This document shows, in pieces, positions 22,203 to 33,451 of a stretch of 64,000 nucleotides of DNA (its first letter is position 1; each line of letters starts with the position of its first letter). Where the stretch lies: NCBI GenBank assembly GCA_033296885.1, contig MU863931.1:166460-230459 (forward strand), read 5' to 3'. The notes under the pieces were generated by a model. The model was not told the DNA's origin. It saw only the letters and a program-made list of their open reading frames with translations, and made no database searches. The DNA comes from Triangularia verruculosa. Taxonomy: Eukaryota > Ascomycota > Sordariomycetes > Sordariales > Podosporaceae. A program made the translations under genes and the position numbers.

Positions 22203-22986
22203 GCTGAAAGGCTATGCCAAACATAAAATTCCGCGCTTGGGCTTGACGTCGTTGGTTGGCCCAACTTTCAAGGTTTCCCTCACGTCTGCAAGATTATGGT
22301 ATGAACTAGAAGAAAAGCCCAATGCCTAAGTTGGTTGGACTGTTTAAACTTATATGTAGACTAGGTAGCAAGAGTGAATGTGTGCATGGTGAGGTAGATC
22401 CGCAAAATCCAACGTCGTACTGGCCGTCGTACTAGGCATGATCATCGTGCTCATCGTCGCGCTGGTCGCCGTACTCATCATCGCCATTGTCGTCGCTGTC
22501 GGCTGGCAATGCCGCAATGCTCCCTGTGGGAGCCTCCTGTGTTGGGGATGGAGCTAAAGGCTGGCCCTGGGACGAGAGACGGCCGCGGCGGACACGCAAT
22601 CGGATGGAACATTCACTTGCTGAAATTAAAGTTTAGCACATTTTTGGACATCATAGCTCGTACACCTACCTTGGTCTACCTTAACTGATACTCAGCTAAG
22701 CTAATTCACTTGCTTGGGAGCATCCTAAACAAGGCTCAGTGATGCTACTTAAACAAGTAAAGGCGAACTCTTTAAGTTTGCGAGTTCAAATCTTTATTTC
22801 GGTAGGTAGGAGTACATCACGGGAAGACAAACACAATTCACTCCCCTCCTTCTCCTCCTTGCACTGTCCTGGTCAATCTTGCATTGTTGGCCATCAGAGC
22901 ACAACCTGATAGCCAACATCGGTCGGCTGGTTACGATGATTCAAAACAGTCAAATTCTTCATTCTGGTTACACAAGGTAATCACAG
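22203..22986. other. Spacer 22203-22986
   Basis: This is the upstream side of the F-box-like gene and the 3' side of the P450 fusion gene. It contains a possible acidic terminal exon (22432-22619, minus), AGGTA-type words, and a weak B-box-like motif near 22775. No full gene is seen. Confidence 0.4.
22432..22619 (-). other. Possible orphan terminal exon with acidic tail
   Basis: After a TTTCAG acceptor at 22620, the minus strand reads about 62 codons to a stop at 22432-22434. The reading starts ECSIRLRVRRGR, passes a Pro/Thr stretch and ends in an Asp-rich tail (DDNGDDEYGDQRDDEHDDHA). No upstream exon was found, so this may be a gene remnant or chance. Confidence 0.22.
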
Positions 22987-25900
22987 CTAGTACACGTCAC
23001 AAACATATATCCCATCTCCCTTTAGTTTCTCCAGCCACTCGTCCCCTTCCCGCTGCCCTTCCCGTCCTGACTTCTCTTCCCAGATTCTCTTGAAAGTTGC
23101 CCCTGCACCCTGTCCCAGCTTCGCCGCGCTCCCACAAATAAACACGCGTCCACGCTCCCTAAGCACTTCCCACATCTCGTCACGTTCTTCCCATAGCGCA
23201 TCAGTGACGTACCTGCCCTTGACGCTTCCAGGCCTGGAAAAGCAGGGGACTACCCTCACCACCCCGTCTTTCTCCCACTGTTCCAACTCATCCCTGTATA
23301 GGTAGTCTTTGTGTTCATTCCTGCACCCGAAGAAGAGCACAGCCTCCCCCAGGTCGCAACCCTGCTCCATCAGCTCCGCTCTTTCTTGGAGCAGTCCTCT
23401 CATCGGCGCAATTCCACTGCCGGCTGCAACCATGACAACTGGTTTTGCCTGGTCTTTGGGCAGTTGGAAAGGCAACGTGGTTGGACGGACAAGACAGGAA
23501 ATTTCATCTCCCACCTTGCGAGAGGAGAGGTAAGCCGAGGCGACGCCGTTAAATGTACCAATGCCGCTCAGAGCTGGTGATTGGAAGAGGTCGAAAGTGA
23601 TACTGACGATCAGGCCGGACTTTAGACTACCCGAGGAGGGGGCAAGAGGAGAGGATGAGATACTGTAGACTCTTGGGGCCAGAGGAGGGAGGAGGTCGAT
23701 GAACACGCCGAATGGCAAGGTTAGAGAGGGGATAGTGGTGAGGACGTCGAGGACTGAGTGGCGATTGGCGAGGAGGCTTTCGTAGGTTGAGTCTTGAGAC
23801 ATGTCAACAAGCTTGGCTTTCTCTTCGGATGCCTCTTCGGCATGGAGTGACAGGGTCAGGAGCTGGCGCTTGGTTATAGGCGCGGCAAGCTCCACACTGC
23901 TGCGGAGGAAGTGCTCTACGGCCATGGGTTGAGAGGGGAGGAAATCCTTCTTCGACGATTGAACAGTCATCGTATCTTCGGGGCTGAGACCGAATCGAGC
24001 CATAGCGCGGTGAACAGCCTCGTCAGAGTTTCTTCCCTGCACCACAAGGTAATCACCCGCTCGGTAGTGGCACCCAGGTGGGAGCCGGACCTCGACGTGA
24101 TATTTCGCCGGCCCAACCGAGGTATCAGCAAGTTGGCAGATAGCATGGATAGTGCCAACGCCCATCTGGTCACCGCCAAGAACACGAGGTAATGTCTTGA
24201 GGTTATGTCTCTCGATGCTGACTTCGACACCCGCCTGTGCCTTGTGGCCTTTGTCTGGTGCGACCCCCGACAGTGTCAGGCATAGCTCCTCGCTCCATGA
24301 TTCCCAAGGACCAACCAGATCTTGCTTGACATTACCATAGCCGGCTTCCAGCAGGCGTTCTGCACCAAGGCTCTCGAGTGTCTCGTCAATGAATTTGGGA
24401 ATCTTGTAAAAGGTGTTGACCCAATCAGAATTGCCGAGCCCGAAGACAGCGAACTTGACGCCCGGAAGCTTCGAATCGCTTGAAACAAGCTTTTCAAGCC
24501 ACTTGACAAACTTCTTGGCATTGTCTGGAGGTCTTCCGTCATAAGATGGTGTGATGATGACACACGGCCGGTTGGTGGGAAGATTATCAGTACCAGAATC
24601 AAGCGCCCTAACATCAACTTCAAGGCCAAAGTCGGGGGCGGTGCGTGACAGCGACTGCATGAGGCTTTCGGCGGTTCCCATGTTGCCTCCGAACAAGACG
24701 GTGATGGGCTTCTTGGGTCCGCTGCTATCTGTGGTGGCAGCACTGGGCCGCGTCTTGGCGGCAGGCATCTTTGGCTGTGAACCACCTCCAGGGATGCCGA
24801 TCATGGGATGTTTGCCAGCTCGTCTTTTGACTCTGATCTTGAAATCGATAGGCTTGACGGCCATCTGTCCCTTCAGCTCCATTATGTAGCTTCGGTCTGC
24901 CTTTTCAATGTCGAACTTTTGCAAGACCATGGCACAACAAATCAAAATCTCCTGCTCTGCGAAGCCGCGACCAATGCACGCGCGCTGGCCATCACCGAAC
25001 TGGGGGCACAACAATGTCAGCTCAGCTTGAGCTAGGGATAGAAGGGCAGAAAACTCACCGGTTTCCAAGAATTGGGCGGTAACGTCTGGAAATTCCTGTC
25101 CAACATTCGCTCCGGCTTGAAGTCATCGGCGTCCTCGCCCCAGACAGCAGGATCCCTGTGAAAATGCCGCCAGATTCCTGAGCACATTTGACCTTTTCTG
25201 ATCAAATACTTCCCACCTATCACAGTGTCTCTGACCGCAAACCTCGTCAACAAACTGCTTGGGTGTTGTATTCTCAATGCCTCCTTGATACAGGCATCGA
25301 GGTACTTCAGCTTTGACAACATCTCGTACGTCAGAACCTTGTCGCCGACAACCTCGTCAATCTCCTGTTGTGCCTTGATTATTGTCTCTGGGTATGTGCA
25401 AAAGAAGTAGAAGATGAAACTCAGGGTGGAGCTCGTCGTCTCGTAGCCAGCACCAAGGAAAGTTGGAATCTGGTACTCGATGTTCTCTCGCGTCAGCTTC
25501 TCGCCGGTCTCTCTATCAACGCCGTGAATCATGAGATTCAGCAAATCATTTGCCTCGGGCTTGGGACTGTCGATTCGGTCTTGGATGATCTTCTTGCAAA
25601 GCTCCTTCATCTTGGCGATATTTTCTTGTCGATGTTGTTCCTCTTTGTAGTACAGGTGGTTGAGAACTTCGGGCCTGTTGGCCCGTCTGCCTGATTCGAC
25701 GATGGACTCTTTGAGCTGAGTCATAAAGGGATGGTGGTCGGCCGTGTAGAACTCGTTGAACCGGTAGCCAAAAGCGCAGAGGCCCACGGTGTCGAAGGCA
25801 AGACGAGCCATGTCGTCGATGCATTCTATCTCATGCTCCGGCCCGAAGCGGTCCCATTTCAGGACCAATTGCGCAGAGAGGTCTTGCCTGTTGTGATGAA

Positions 25901-26518
25901 CAAGTTAGACAGTAACTGGGATGAACGGAGACCGGCCAACTTACATGTCTTCGAACATCTTACTCAATCCCAATGGTCCTTTTTAAAGTCAGCCAAAAAT
26001 TCCAGGCGCAGCGCTTGAAAGAACTGGGTCAACTTACCAAACATCGGCACCAACAACCTGTGGGCCTTCCACCAGGCCTTGTCTGTTGACTCTGCAGAGA
26101 ACAACCCATCCCCAAACACCGGCCTCATCTCCTTGTGCAGTCGGTGGGTAAACTTGCTAAACCTCTCGTCATCTGCCATCTCATTCACTAGCTCTCGGCT
26201 GCCAACAAATACACGGGGGTATGCCATCCCTAGATCCAGCTGGAAGATCTCCCCATATTTGTCCATCAATTCCCAGTAAGTCTTGACTGGAAGAATGGGA
26301 TCGAGGTCCGGGGCATGCCCCAAGAGACCGAAATAGTGGCCATGGGGTGGTGAGGGTATCTTGAGGAGTTTGGAGTGGTCGATAACTTCTTCTTGCTCCG
26401 CCTTCATGGGATCTTTGGCGCTGTCGAGGGCCTGGCCAGGATAAAGCGCTGGACACATGCCCGTGGCTTCTTTGTCGAGGCCCGACATGGGGCACGACAT
26501 GGCGTCGGTCGCCGCCAT
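22987..26518 (-). CDS. CYP505-type self-sufficient P450-reductase fusion
   Basis: A fused cytochrome P450 and diflavin reductase (P450foxy/BM3-like) that uses NADPH and O2 to hydroxylate fatty acyl or similar chains, usually near the omega end. Exons 26038-26518, 25945-25978, 25059-25887 and 22987-24999 give 1,118 residues, normal for CYP505. The heme domain shows the I-helix GAGYETT near residue 315, EALR of the K helix, and FGDGQRACIG with heme Cys456, assembled across the last intron. A linker leads to the FMN flavodoxin domain (ITVLFGGNMGTAES, about 545-690), the FAD domain (RVYSISSSP) and the NADPH domain (VVMVAAGSGIAPMRG, FFGCRN) to the end. It diverges from the trans-enoyl reductase gene, suggesting co-expression and a role in tailoring the polyketide chain; a general fatty-acid role is the alternative. 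Confidence 0.93.
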
Positions 26519-27112
26519 GATGCTTGACTTAGTTCGAGGAAAGGCTCAACGTTGCCTTTTGGTCCTTCAGCTGTTGAGATAAGAGCTGGGCGCTTTTGAG
26601 ACCAATATGTTTGGAAATGAAAGATAGGACCTTCGCAACCAGCCCTGTGGTCCATCCCAAAAGAGTCAGTAAGATTGCCAGCATCTCACCCGGGCAGTCA
26701 TCCAAGTCCAAATGACCGATGCCAAGATGCGACCGGGTAAGGAATTCGGGGGTTCTACGGTGTGTCGGCGTGCATTCGGTGACTTTTTGCCGCCACGCAA
26801 TGCGCCGGGTCGGCGGTATGTGTGGGTGGGCCGATGGACGGGTTCGGCATTGCTGCGGGACAACGAGTATCCCATGTGTTGGATGGATGTACTTGAAAGG
26901 AAGGCAGGTATCTGAAGAAGTACTGCCGGCGCATTGAAGCTCCCATGTCTGGCTGTTGCCCTGCTGTTGCACGCCCCAAAACACGCAACCCTCCCACTAC
27001 AAGTTTCCACTGCAAACCCACCTTAAACACTCAACCTACCTACCTACTACCTTACCTTACCGACTCCAAGTTACCGCAAACCTCCCCGCCTTTTCAACAA
27101 GCAACCGCAGCC
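26519..27112. promoter_or_regulatory. Shared divergent promoter, CYP505 / trans-ER
   Basis: 594 bases between the two start codons of oppositely transcribed genes. It holds a TACCTACCTACCTAC run near 27032-27060 close to the enoyl reductase start. No binding site can be assigned with confidence. The arrangement favours joint control of the two genes. Confidence 0.5.
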
Positions 27113-28393
27113 ATGCCTTCTTTAAAACCGGAGCTGTCGCTCCCAAAGACCCAAACAGCCGTTGTGGCACAGGGGCCTGGCAAGTTGGTTCTTCAACATG
27201 ATGCCCATGTACCTGCGTTGGATGCCGACATGGCTATTGTCCGCACAGCTGCAGTTGCCATAAACCCCGCCGACAGCAAGATGCTCGACTACAGCGCTGC
27301 GGAAGGAGCTATTCATGGCTATGACTTTGCTGGAACCATCGTTGCCCTCGGCGCTGATGCCCCCGCACATCTGTCAGTTGGCGATCGAGTTGCTGGCATG
27401 GTTCAGTAAGGCTCTCCGTCCCATACTCCAATTTGACCGGTATGCTAACAAACGGTCGCAGTGGGATGAATAAGCTCCGCCCTGATGTTGGGGCGTTTGG
27501 CACTTATGTGGGAGCATCGGCCGATCTCCTTTTGAAGCTTCCAGATGACATGAGCTTCGAAGAAGGCGCCAGTCTTGGAACTGGTGTCGCCACCGCAACG
27601 CTGAGCTTGTTCGACAGGCTCGGTGTTCCCGCTACGCTGGGTGACCTCCAACGGGGGGAACCAAAGCAGGGAGACTTTGTTTTGGTTGCTGGTGGTAGTA
27701 CCGCCTCTGGGACACGGGCGATTCAGCTGCTGAAGCAGTAAGTCCAACCCCAGCCTAGCCTTTTGGTTGCAAAACTTCTGACATATTTCTTCACCCGTAT
27801 AGCGCCGGTCTCCGTCCCATTGCTTCATGCTCCCCCTCCAACTTCGCCTTAGTCGAGCGTTTTGGTGCCGAAAAAGCCTTTGACTATCGTTCGCCAACTG
27901 CCGCCCAGGAAATTAAGGAGTACACAGGTAACGAGCTTGCATATGCCCTCGACTGTGTCACGCAGGCAGATACCACAAAGCTGTGCTACGAATCCATCGG
28001 CCGTGCAGGCGGCCGCTACGTTTCGCTGGAGCCCTTCCGGGAGACCGTCGCGCAAACCCGTGCTCTCACAATAAGCCCCTCTTGGGTGATGGTTCTTAGC
28101 ATCTTCGGACGCAAGGTAGCGTTGGAAGGGGAATATGGTCGCGAAGCACAGCCAGAAGATAGAAAGTTTGGCGCCGAAGCATTTTCCGCTGTGCAGAGCC
28201 TTCTCGACCGTGGGAAAATTCAACCTGTGAGTCTCGTCCTTTTCTGTTGCATTGTCCCCACTGAATCCCAGACTAACCGTTGGTACAGCACCCGATTAAA
28301 GTAATGCATGGTGGCTGGGAAGGTGTGATTAAAGGTGTTGATATCATCCGAACACAGGCGTTGTCGGGGCAGAAGCTGGTATATACTGTTTGA
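27113..28393 (+). CDS. Trans-acting enoyl reductase (MDR family, LovC/TenC-like)
   Basis: A zinc-free medium-chain dehydrogenase/reductase of the kind that works in trans with fungal PKS and PKS-NRPS enzymes lacking an active ER, saturating selected enoyl intermediates with NADPH. Four exons (27113-27405, 27462-27737, 27803-28226, 28289-28393) give 365 residues, the usual length. Family marks are AVAINPADSKMLDY, GYDFAGTIVALG, the nucleotide-binding LVAGGSTASGTRAIQLLKHAG (rebuilt across intron 2), FGAEKAFDYRSP and a C-terminal GQKLVYTV. All junctions have GTRAGT-like donors and CAG/TAG acceptors and keep frame. The synthase at 43184 lacks a recognisable NADPH site in its ER region, so this gene is its likely partner despite 15 kb of separation. 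Confidence 0.9.
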
Positions 28394-29379
28394 TAGGTCT
28401 TTTAGCGGCGTTTCCAGGCATTTTAGTTAGGTAGACAAATTGATTCGTTGGCTTGCATTCTTAGACATTTCTCTTTCTTTTAATCGAGGTAGGTCTTATT
28501 AAGCTTACCTACCTATATTGGGGAACATTGACAGATTTAAAACTCGTAACCCATAAAAGCATCTGTTTGTTTTGATATAGTGCCAGAGAATTCCTTCAAT
28601 AATTTCTACTTCATCTTGATTTATACCGGGATACTATTATATTGATCGATTGGCACCGGGTGTCGCTATACCAACATTAACTTGAACTGCACCTCAGCCA
28701 CACCAAGGGTCAGCCTCGTTTGCTCAACACCACTACCACCGAGCCGGATCCAATTGTCTGTGGGTAGGATATATTATGTTCTTGTGGTTCTTTTCCCTAT
28801 TATCCTTTTCTCTTCAATTCTCCCAGATTCTTAATAGGTAGGTAGGTATCTCCGTATTCGATTTCCAACATACCAAGAAGGCCTGATTCGCATGTGAAAG
28901 AGCCCATAGAGGCATCTCAGCCACGCCTGGGGCCAGCCTCGTTAACCCAGCCTCCTCCCCGCTCGCGTCGGATATATTGTTCTCCTCCAGGATTTTCTGT
29001 TGCTCCTTTTTCCTAAACTTTTCCCACCTCTCAATCCCTTTCCCACCTAGGCGCCTCGATCGCAACATGGAAGGCATTAGCTTGTCGCTATGGCATCGGC
29101 CTTGCCTGGGCATCTCAGGGGGTTGCCCCACCCGCCTTCAGCGTAGCCCGCCCGTATCTCTGATTGGTTCGCACGGTTACCAACCAAAACAACCTGCAAG
29201 GGCTGGGGGTCGCAACCATTTGGAAGGCTTCAACTTTTGTCACGACGATTTGCAACTTGGCCTGGGAGTTGATGTTCGAATATCGTTCCTTGCTCGAATC
29301 CTATGTCCTGCGACCAGCCTGGGATCTTCCACGCATTCCACATCAGCGTCTGGGGTTTTCAAAGATCAGCAATTTGAAA
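28394..29379. other. Intergenic spacer 28394-29379
   Basis: AT-rich sequence after the trans-ER gene, with several AGGTA words (28490-28520, 28836-28850). Nothing coding is supported before the RNase H relic. Confidence 0.45.
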
Positions 29380-30556
29380 ATGACCACCAGCAAGCGATCA
29401 CTGCCGGATGGAAGCGATCAGCAACACATCAGTAAACGACCCAAGATTCAAGGTACCTATGCTAGAAATATCACTTTGTGGAACTTGCACGTAACTAATA
29501 AGACATTATGTTACACAGTCCCAAATCACAAGGATATCACGAAGCGTGTCACCATCGTCATTGAAGGCTCGCGATCTGCCCCCCGCGAACCAATGAAAAC
29601 GGCACAAGAGTCATGGGACAAAAGTGCGTCCCTCAACGACACGAACCTCGTCTACTTTTGTGATGGTTCGACAAGAAATAGCCCAGCACCGTCCGCGTCA
29701 TGCCCCGACCCAAAAGACAGCTCGAAGCGTGGCGCATATGCCATTTACTTCAAGACATTCTGCCCCGGTGACCCCGACCACCATGGGAAGGAGATGGGTT
29801 ATGGATGGGTTATGTCACCTGTTCTGGACAATCATATGTCTGAAGCATTTGCAGTCGTACAGTCAATGTATGATGCATTGAATCAATTGCAATCGAATAC
29901 CGAGCAGCAGCAAGGGCAAGCTAGCCTGTCCTCGAAAAAGGCGAGTCTACAGATAGGTATTCACGGATAGCCAAGAGCTTTTAAAGACGATCCGGAGAGG
30001 CACTCTACCGAGGAAAGCGGCAGAGGCGGCTCAACTGTGGGCCTTGATTCTTAACGAAATCAACTCAGCGGCGTAGGAGCTCACTGTTTTGGCTGGTTGG
30101 GAGGTCAGTATTTTGCTGCACTGGATCCCGAGCTACATACCAAAGGACCTGGCCCCGCAAGTGAAGCCCCACGAATTAGTAGATCGGCTGGCGTCCTATG
30201 TGATGGCAAATGGCGAAGATACTAGATATTTCGGGGACAGTATGCAGTACGAAAAGTTAGAGGGTGTGACTGGGGTGTTTAGCAAGTTCGAGGGGAACTT
30301 TGAGAAGGTTTATACTATTATAATGAATGTGAAAGCGGGCCCAAACACTTCTGACTCCTCGCTTGCCGTCGCTGCTGAATCTCTCCCCCGGTCGAGCACG
30401 AGCGCCTCGTCAGGTCATCATCACGAGCAAGCGCCGCCTGCTGTCCGCGACAGCAAGGGCGCGCTTGGGGTTGTTGGTGATGTTTCTGCGCTTGGGAACA
30501 TGGCAAATGGTCGTCTCAGCACTTCCGGAAAAGTGGTTGGTGGTGCTGGAGTTTAG
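29380..30556 (+). pseudogene. Degraded RNase H-fold protein gene
   Basis: A relic of an RNase H-like protein, the domain found in retroelements and in some fungal orphan genes. An ATG at 29380, an intron at 29453-29518 (GTACCT...CACAG) and downstream codons give the fold in order: YFCDGSTRN (first acidic residue), GYGWVMSP, SEAFAVVQSMYDAL (Glu), FTDSQELLKTIRRG (Asp), LHWIPSYIP and a final VDRLASYV (Asp). Two breaks are visible. The frame shifts by one base near 29955, just before the FTDSQ strand, and an in-frame TAG lies at 30074-30076. The tail after 30340 is Ser/Ala-rich. The breaks argue for a pseudogene of a mobile element or of a host gene. Confidence 0.6.
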
Positions 30557-31718
30557 AATGGTATGGATGTGGTTGGGCGAGGTTGTCACATGCCTTTATT
30601 TTGATCAGGTAGTTGTTGGAATCAATACTTAATAAAGGGTTTTTACTTAGTATATAAACCCAAAATGCATTTTTATTAATTCATACCTATCATTGTGTTG
30701 TAATAGATTTATATAGCGGGGTGATCCACTCGATATTGGTATAGAGTTTACCTTTAACCTTAGGTACCTGGTTAGATTATATTTACGCTGTGTAAATTAC
30801 AAATGTGGCGCGATATATAAGTATCACCTAGATTCTTTAGATAGTCGCACTAGTGGCAACCAGTAAGGAACCGAAGGAAGGCTTAAGGTTGGTGAGAATG
30901 CGGCTGTCCCAGAGGACACTTAAAGTTAACTTCAAGAGTTGCAAGCAATATGCAAGGAAGCGATGTATATAGCTTAGAGCAAGATACCTTAGTTAAGTGC
31001 GATCTTCACAGTCAATTTACAACAAAGAAGGGTGTGGTGTAATAGTATAGGTCCAGTGCGCGAATACGGCCTTAGGAAGATAACTCTTCCGAAAGGTAGT
31101 GGGTTCAACTTCAGTAGGTGCGGCTAGGTTGACCTCATCGGTCTTTGTCACACGGCTTACGTAGCCTAATCACCAGTTCAATTCTGGTATATACCTCTCC
31201 TTATAAAACACTATCAAGTATTCTTTTCTTTTTTTCTATTTCTTTTTCTCTTTCTTTTCCTTTCTTCCTTTTCTGCATTCTCGCATATATAGACGCATAT
31301 ACTTATCCTCTGTCACAGCCAGTAACCAGAATAATTGGTTGCTACCTTAATGAATAAACAAACGCTTATGTCGCCGAAGACCGCAAATTCCCCGATCAAC
31401 GTGCCGTACATAACAAATCACCGAAACCGTTATCAGATTTCCGGATACCCAACAGCCGAAATGGGTGTACTAATCGTATGACAACCCATTCGTCGAATCC
31501 CGGTCGGAACTTTGCTAATGATATTGGTCAGCGTACATGACAGAGATAAAACTACTTGAAGGGCGTGCCAGTACTGGAGTATCACGCGTGCCTGTCGATT
31601 GTGCAGATCTCTAGTCCTTCTGACCGTGACTGCCCTTCAGTTGCCGCAGCTTCGATTAGCACGGTGTCTTCTCACCCCTCCTGTCAAACTCTCCCAAAAG
31701 AAACCTCAACAAAAGAAA
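30557..31718. other. AT-rich spacer 30557-31718
   Basis: No gene is supported. The tract 30600-30850 is strongly AT-rich and 31040-31290 holds a tRNA-like repeat. The last 100 bases are the probable 5' leader of the dioxygenase gene. Confidence 0.45.
31040..31290 (+). repeat. tRNA-like dimeric element with pyrimidine tail (SINE-like)
   Basis: Two B-box-like motifs lie on the plus strand: GGGTTCAACTTC near 31101-31112 and ACCAGTTCAATTCTGGT at 31172-31188. The second has a perfect five-base-pair T-arm. A box-A-like TAGTATAGG lies near 31044-31052. A long CTTTTCTTTTT-type tract follows at 31212-31277. The layout matches the minus-strand element at 19475-19725. A complete tRNA cannot be folded, so a tRNA-derived SINE or tandem tRNA relics are the options. 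Confidence 0.4.
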
Positions 31719-32784
31719 ATGGCTTCCACCGACATTGTCCTCCCCCTCATCGACCTCGCCCCATACCTCTCGCCCGACGCTACCCCCGAGTCCAAAGCAA
31801 CCGTCGTCGCCCAAGTCCGCGCCGCCGTCGGCGAGTTTGGTTTCTTTCAAGCCATCAACCATGGCATCCCCCTCGCCTCCCAACACGCTCTGATTGAGGC
31901 CATCCGCACCCTCATGAAGATCCCCAAGGAAGAGAAACTCGCCATGTCCTTCCTCAAGAACCCTTCCCGTCGGGGGTATGAAGGATCGGGCGACACATTC
32001 CGCACCGGCGACAAGATGCACGACGCCAAGGAGGTGGGTATCTCCATTCCACCGTCTTCTTTCTTTCACGGCCTTTGTTGACACTGTCCATGAAAAGGCA
32101 TTCTACATCGGTCGCCCCTCGGAAAAGGTCGAACCCCCTGGGTTCCACGGCCCTAACGTCTGGCCCTCGCCTGACCTCGTGCCCGAGTCTGAGTTCCGCG
32201 ACCCGGTCTGGTCTTATTACCAGCAGACGAATGCTCTCGGGAGAGACATTTGGCAGTTGCTCATCCAAGGCCTCGGACACCCGGGTGATTTGCTCTCCCA
32301 GTTCACCAAGAAGCCGGTGGTGATGATGAAGATGATCCGGTACCCGCCCTTTTCTTCCACCCTCCCAGGACAGTTCGGTGTCGGGGCCCATACGGATTTC
32401 GGGGGAGTCACCGTCCTGCTCCAAGAGGCAGGGAGAGATGGTCTTGAGGTGGAATACAAGGGCGAGTGGATTCCCGTGCCCGCGCTGGAGAATGTCATGG
32501 TGATCAATGCCGGCGATATGATTGCGTCGTGGTCCGGCGGTGTCTACAAGAGTGCCAAGCACCGGGTTATCAACAAGGCCGAAGATACCGAAAGAATCAG
32601 CTGCGCAACGTTCTGGCATGGGGATTTGGATGCCACAAACCCTTTTGTGGATGGAAAGGGAGAGGGGAAGGCGGGGGATGAGACTGTTGCGGATCTGTTG
32701 GTCAAGAGATTCCGCAGCCAGTTTAGTTTGATGAGGGGGAAGAAGACGGAGGAAGTGGCGAGGGGCGAGGTTTTTGCTCACTGA
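31719..32784 (+). CDS. 2-oxoglutarate/Fe(II) oxygenase, isopenicillin-N-synthase-like
   Basis: A non-heme iron oxygenase that would hydroxylate, desaturate or cyclise a small molecule with 2-oxoglutarate and O2. Exons 31719-32033 and 32098-32784 (intron GTGGGT...AAAAG) give 333 residues, typical for the IPNS/flavone-synthase-like group. The N-terminal non-heme dioxygenase region has PLIDLAPYL and GFFQAINHGIP. The iron ligands are the His and Asp of GAHTDFGG and the His of SAKHRV; the 2-oxoglutarate anchor Arg is in ERISCATF. The start follows a purine-rich AAAGAAA leader. It lies between the trans-ER and the synthase with the FAD monooxygenase, so a tailoring role on the PKS-NRPS product is inferred. 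Confidence 0.92.
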
Positions 32785-33451
32785 ACGCGACAATGGATGG
32801 GATAAGATGGAAGTTTTTGCAATGAATCCTTGAATAAATTGACGTTTTCTTTTTCGTGTCACCATCTTTCAGTAAGGTGACGAACTTTGGGATGGAAGAG
32901 TGAGTCCAAGCGTCTGTTCGAGATATACGAGCACGCCTGTGACGTTTGGAGGCTACCTCATGTTCTGAGAGCGCCTTCCAATCTCGGTAACTTTCTATTC
33001 AAGATGATTTCTTTGAGATTAATAGGTACCGAAGGTGAAATTTCATCTGAAGCAACGGTTTATGGATCTGCCTTTTCCAAGCACAATAACAAACATCACT
33101 CTTTCATGGGACTTAAATGCTGTGTGAAATTGAAAGAAAGAATATATTTCATTAGATGCCCACAGAGGAACAGCGCATTCGTGACGTCATCCCAGGCCGG
33201 CCTCAGCCCATGGTACCTGTACCCCCACATGGACCTTTTGACCTGACTGGCTGCAACTACAGTACTCACCAAGATAAACACTGACAACGACCTGCCAAAC
33301 AAACAATGCTCATTCGATAATTCAAGAGACATTCTAGCCAGGCATTACCCTTTTGCTAGCCGGGTATTACCCTCTAGGTGGGTTAGGGTTATATATGGCT
33401 AATTCAACTATCTCCAACGGTACGCTCTGCTTCGGCTCCACAGGCCAACAG
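32785..33451. other. Convergent spacer 32785-33451
   Basis: Region between the ends of the dioxygenase (plus) and FAD monooxygenase (minus) genes. It holds only short frames without protein character; probably 3' UTRs. Confidence 0.45.

Noticed and set aside
22720..22800. tRNA gene suggested by a box-A-like word (near 22735) and GAGTTCAAATC
   Set aside because: The T-arm does not pair (only one of five positions) and no acceptor stem can be formed; at best a decayed relic.
33376..33392. TTAGGG word resembling a telomere repeat
   Set aside because: A single copy within ordinary sequence; no tandem array.
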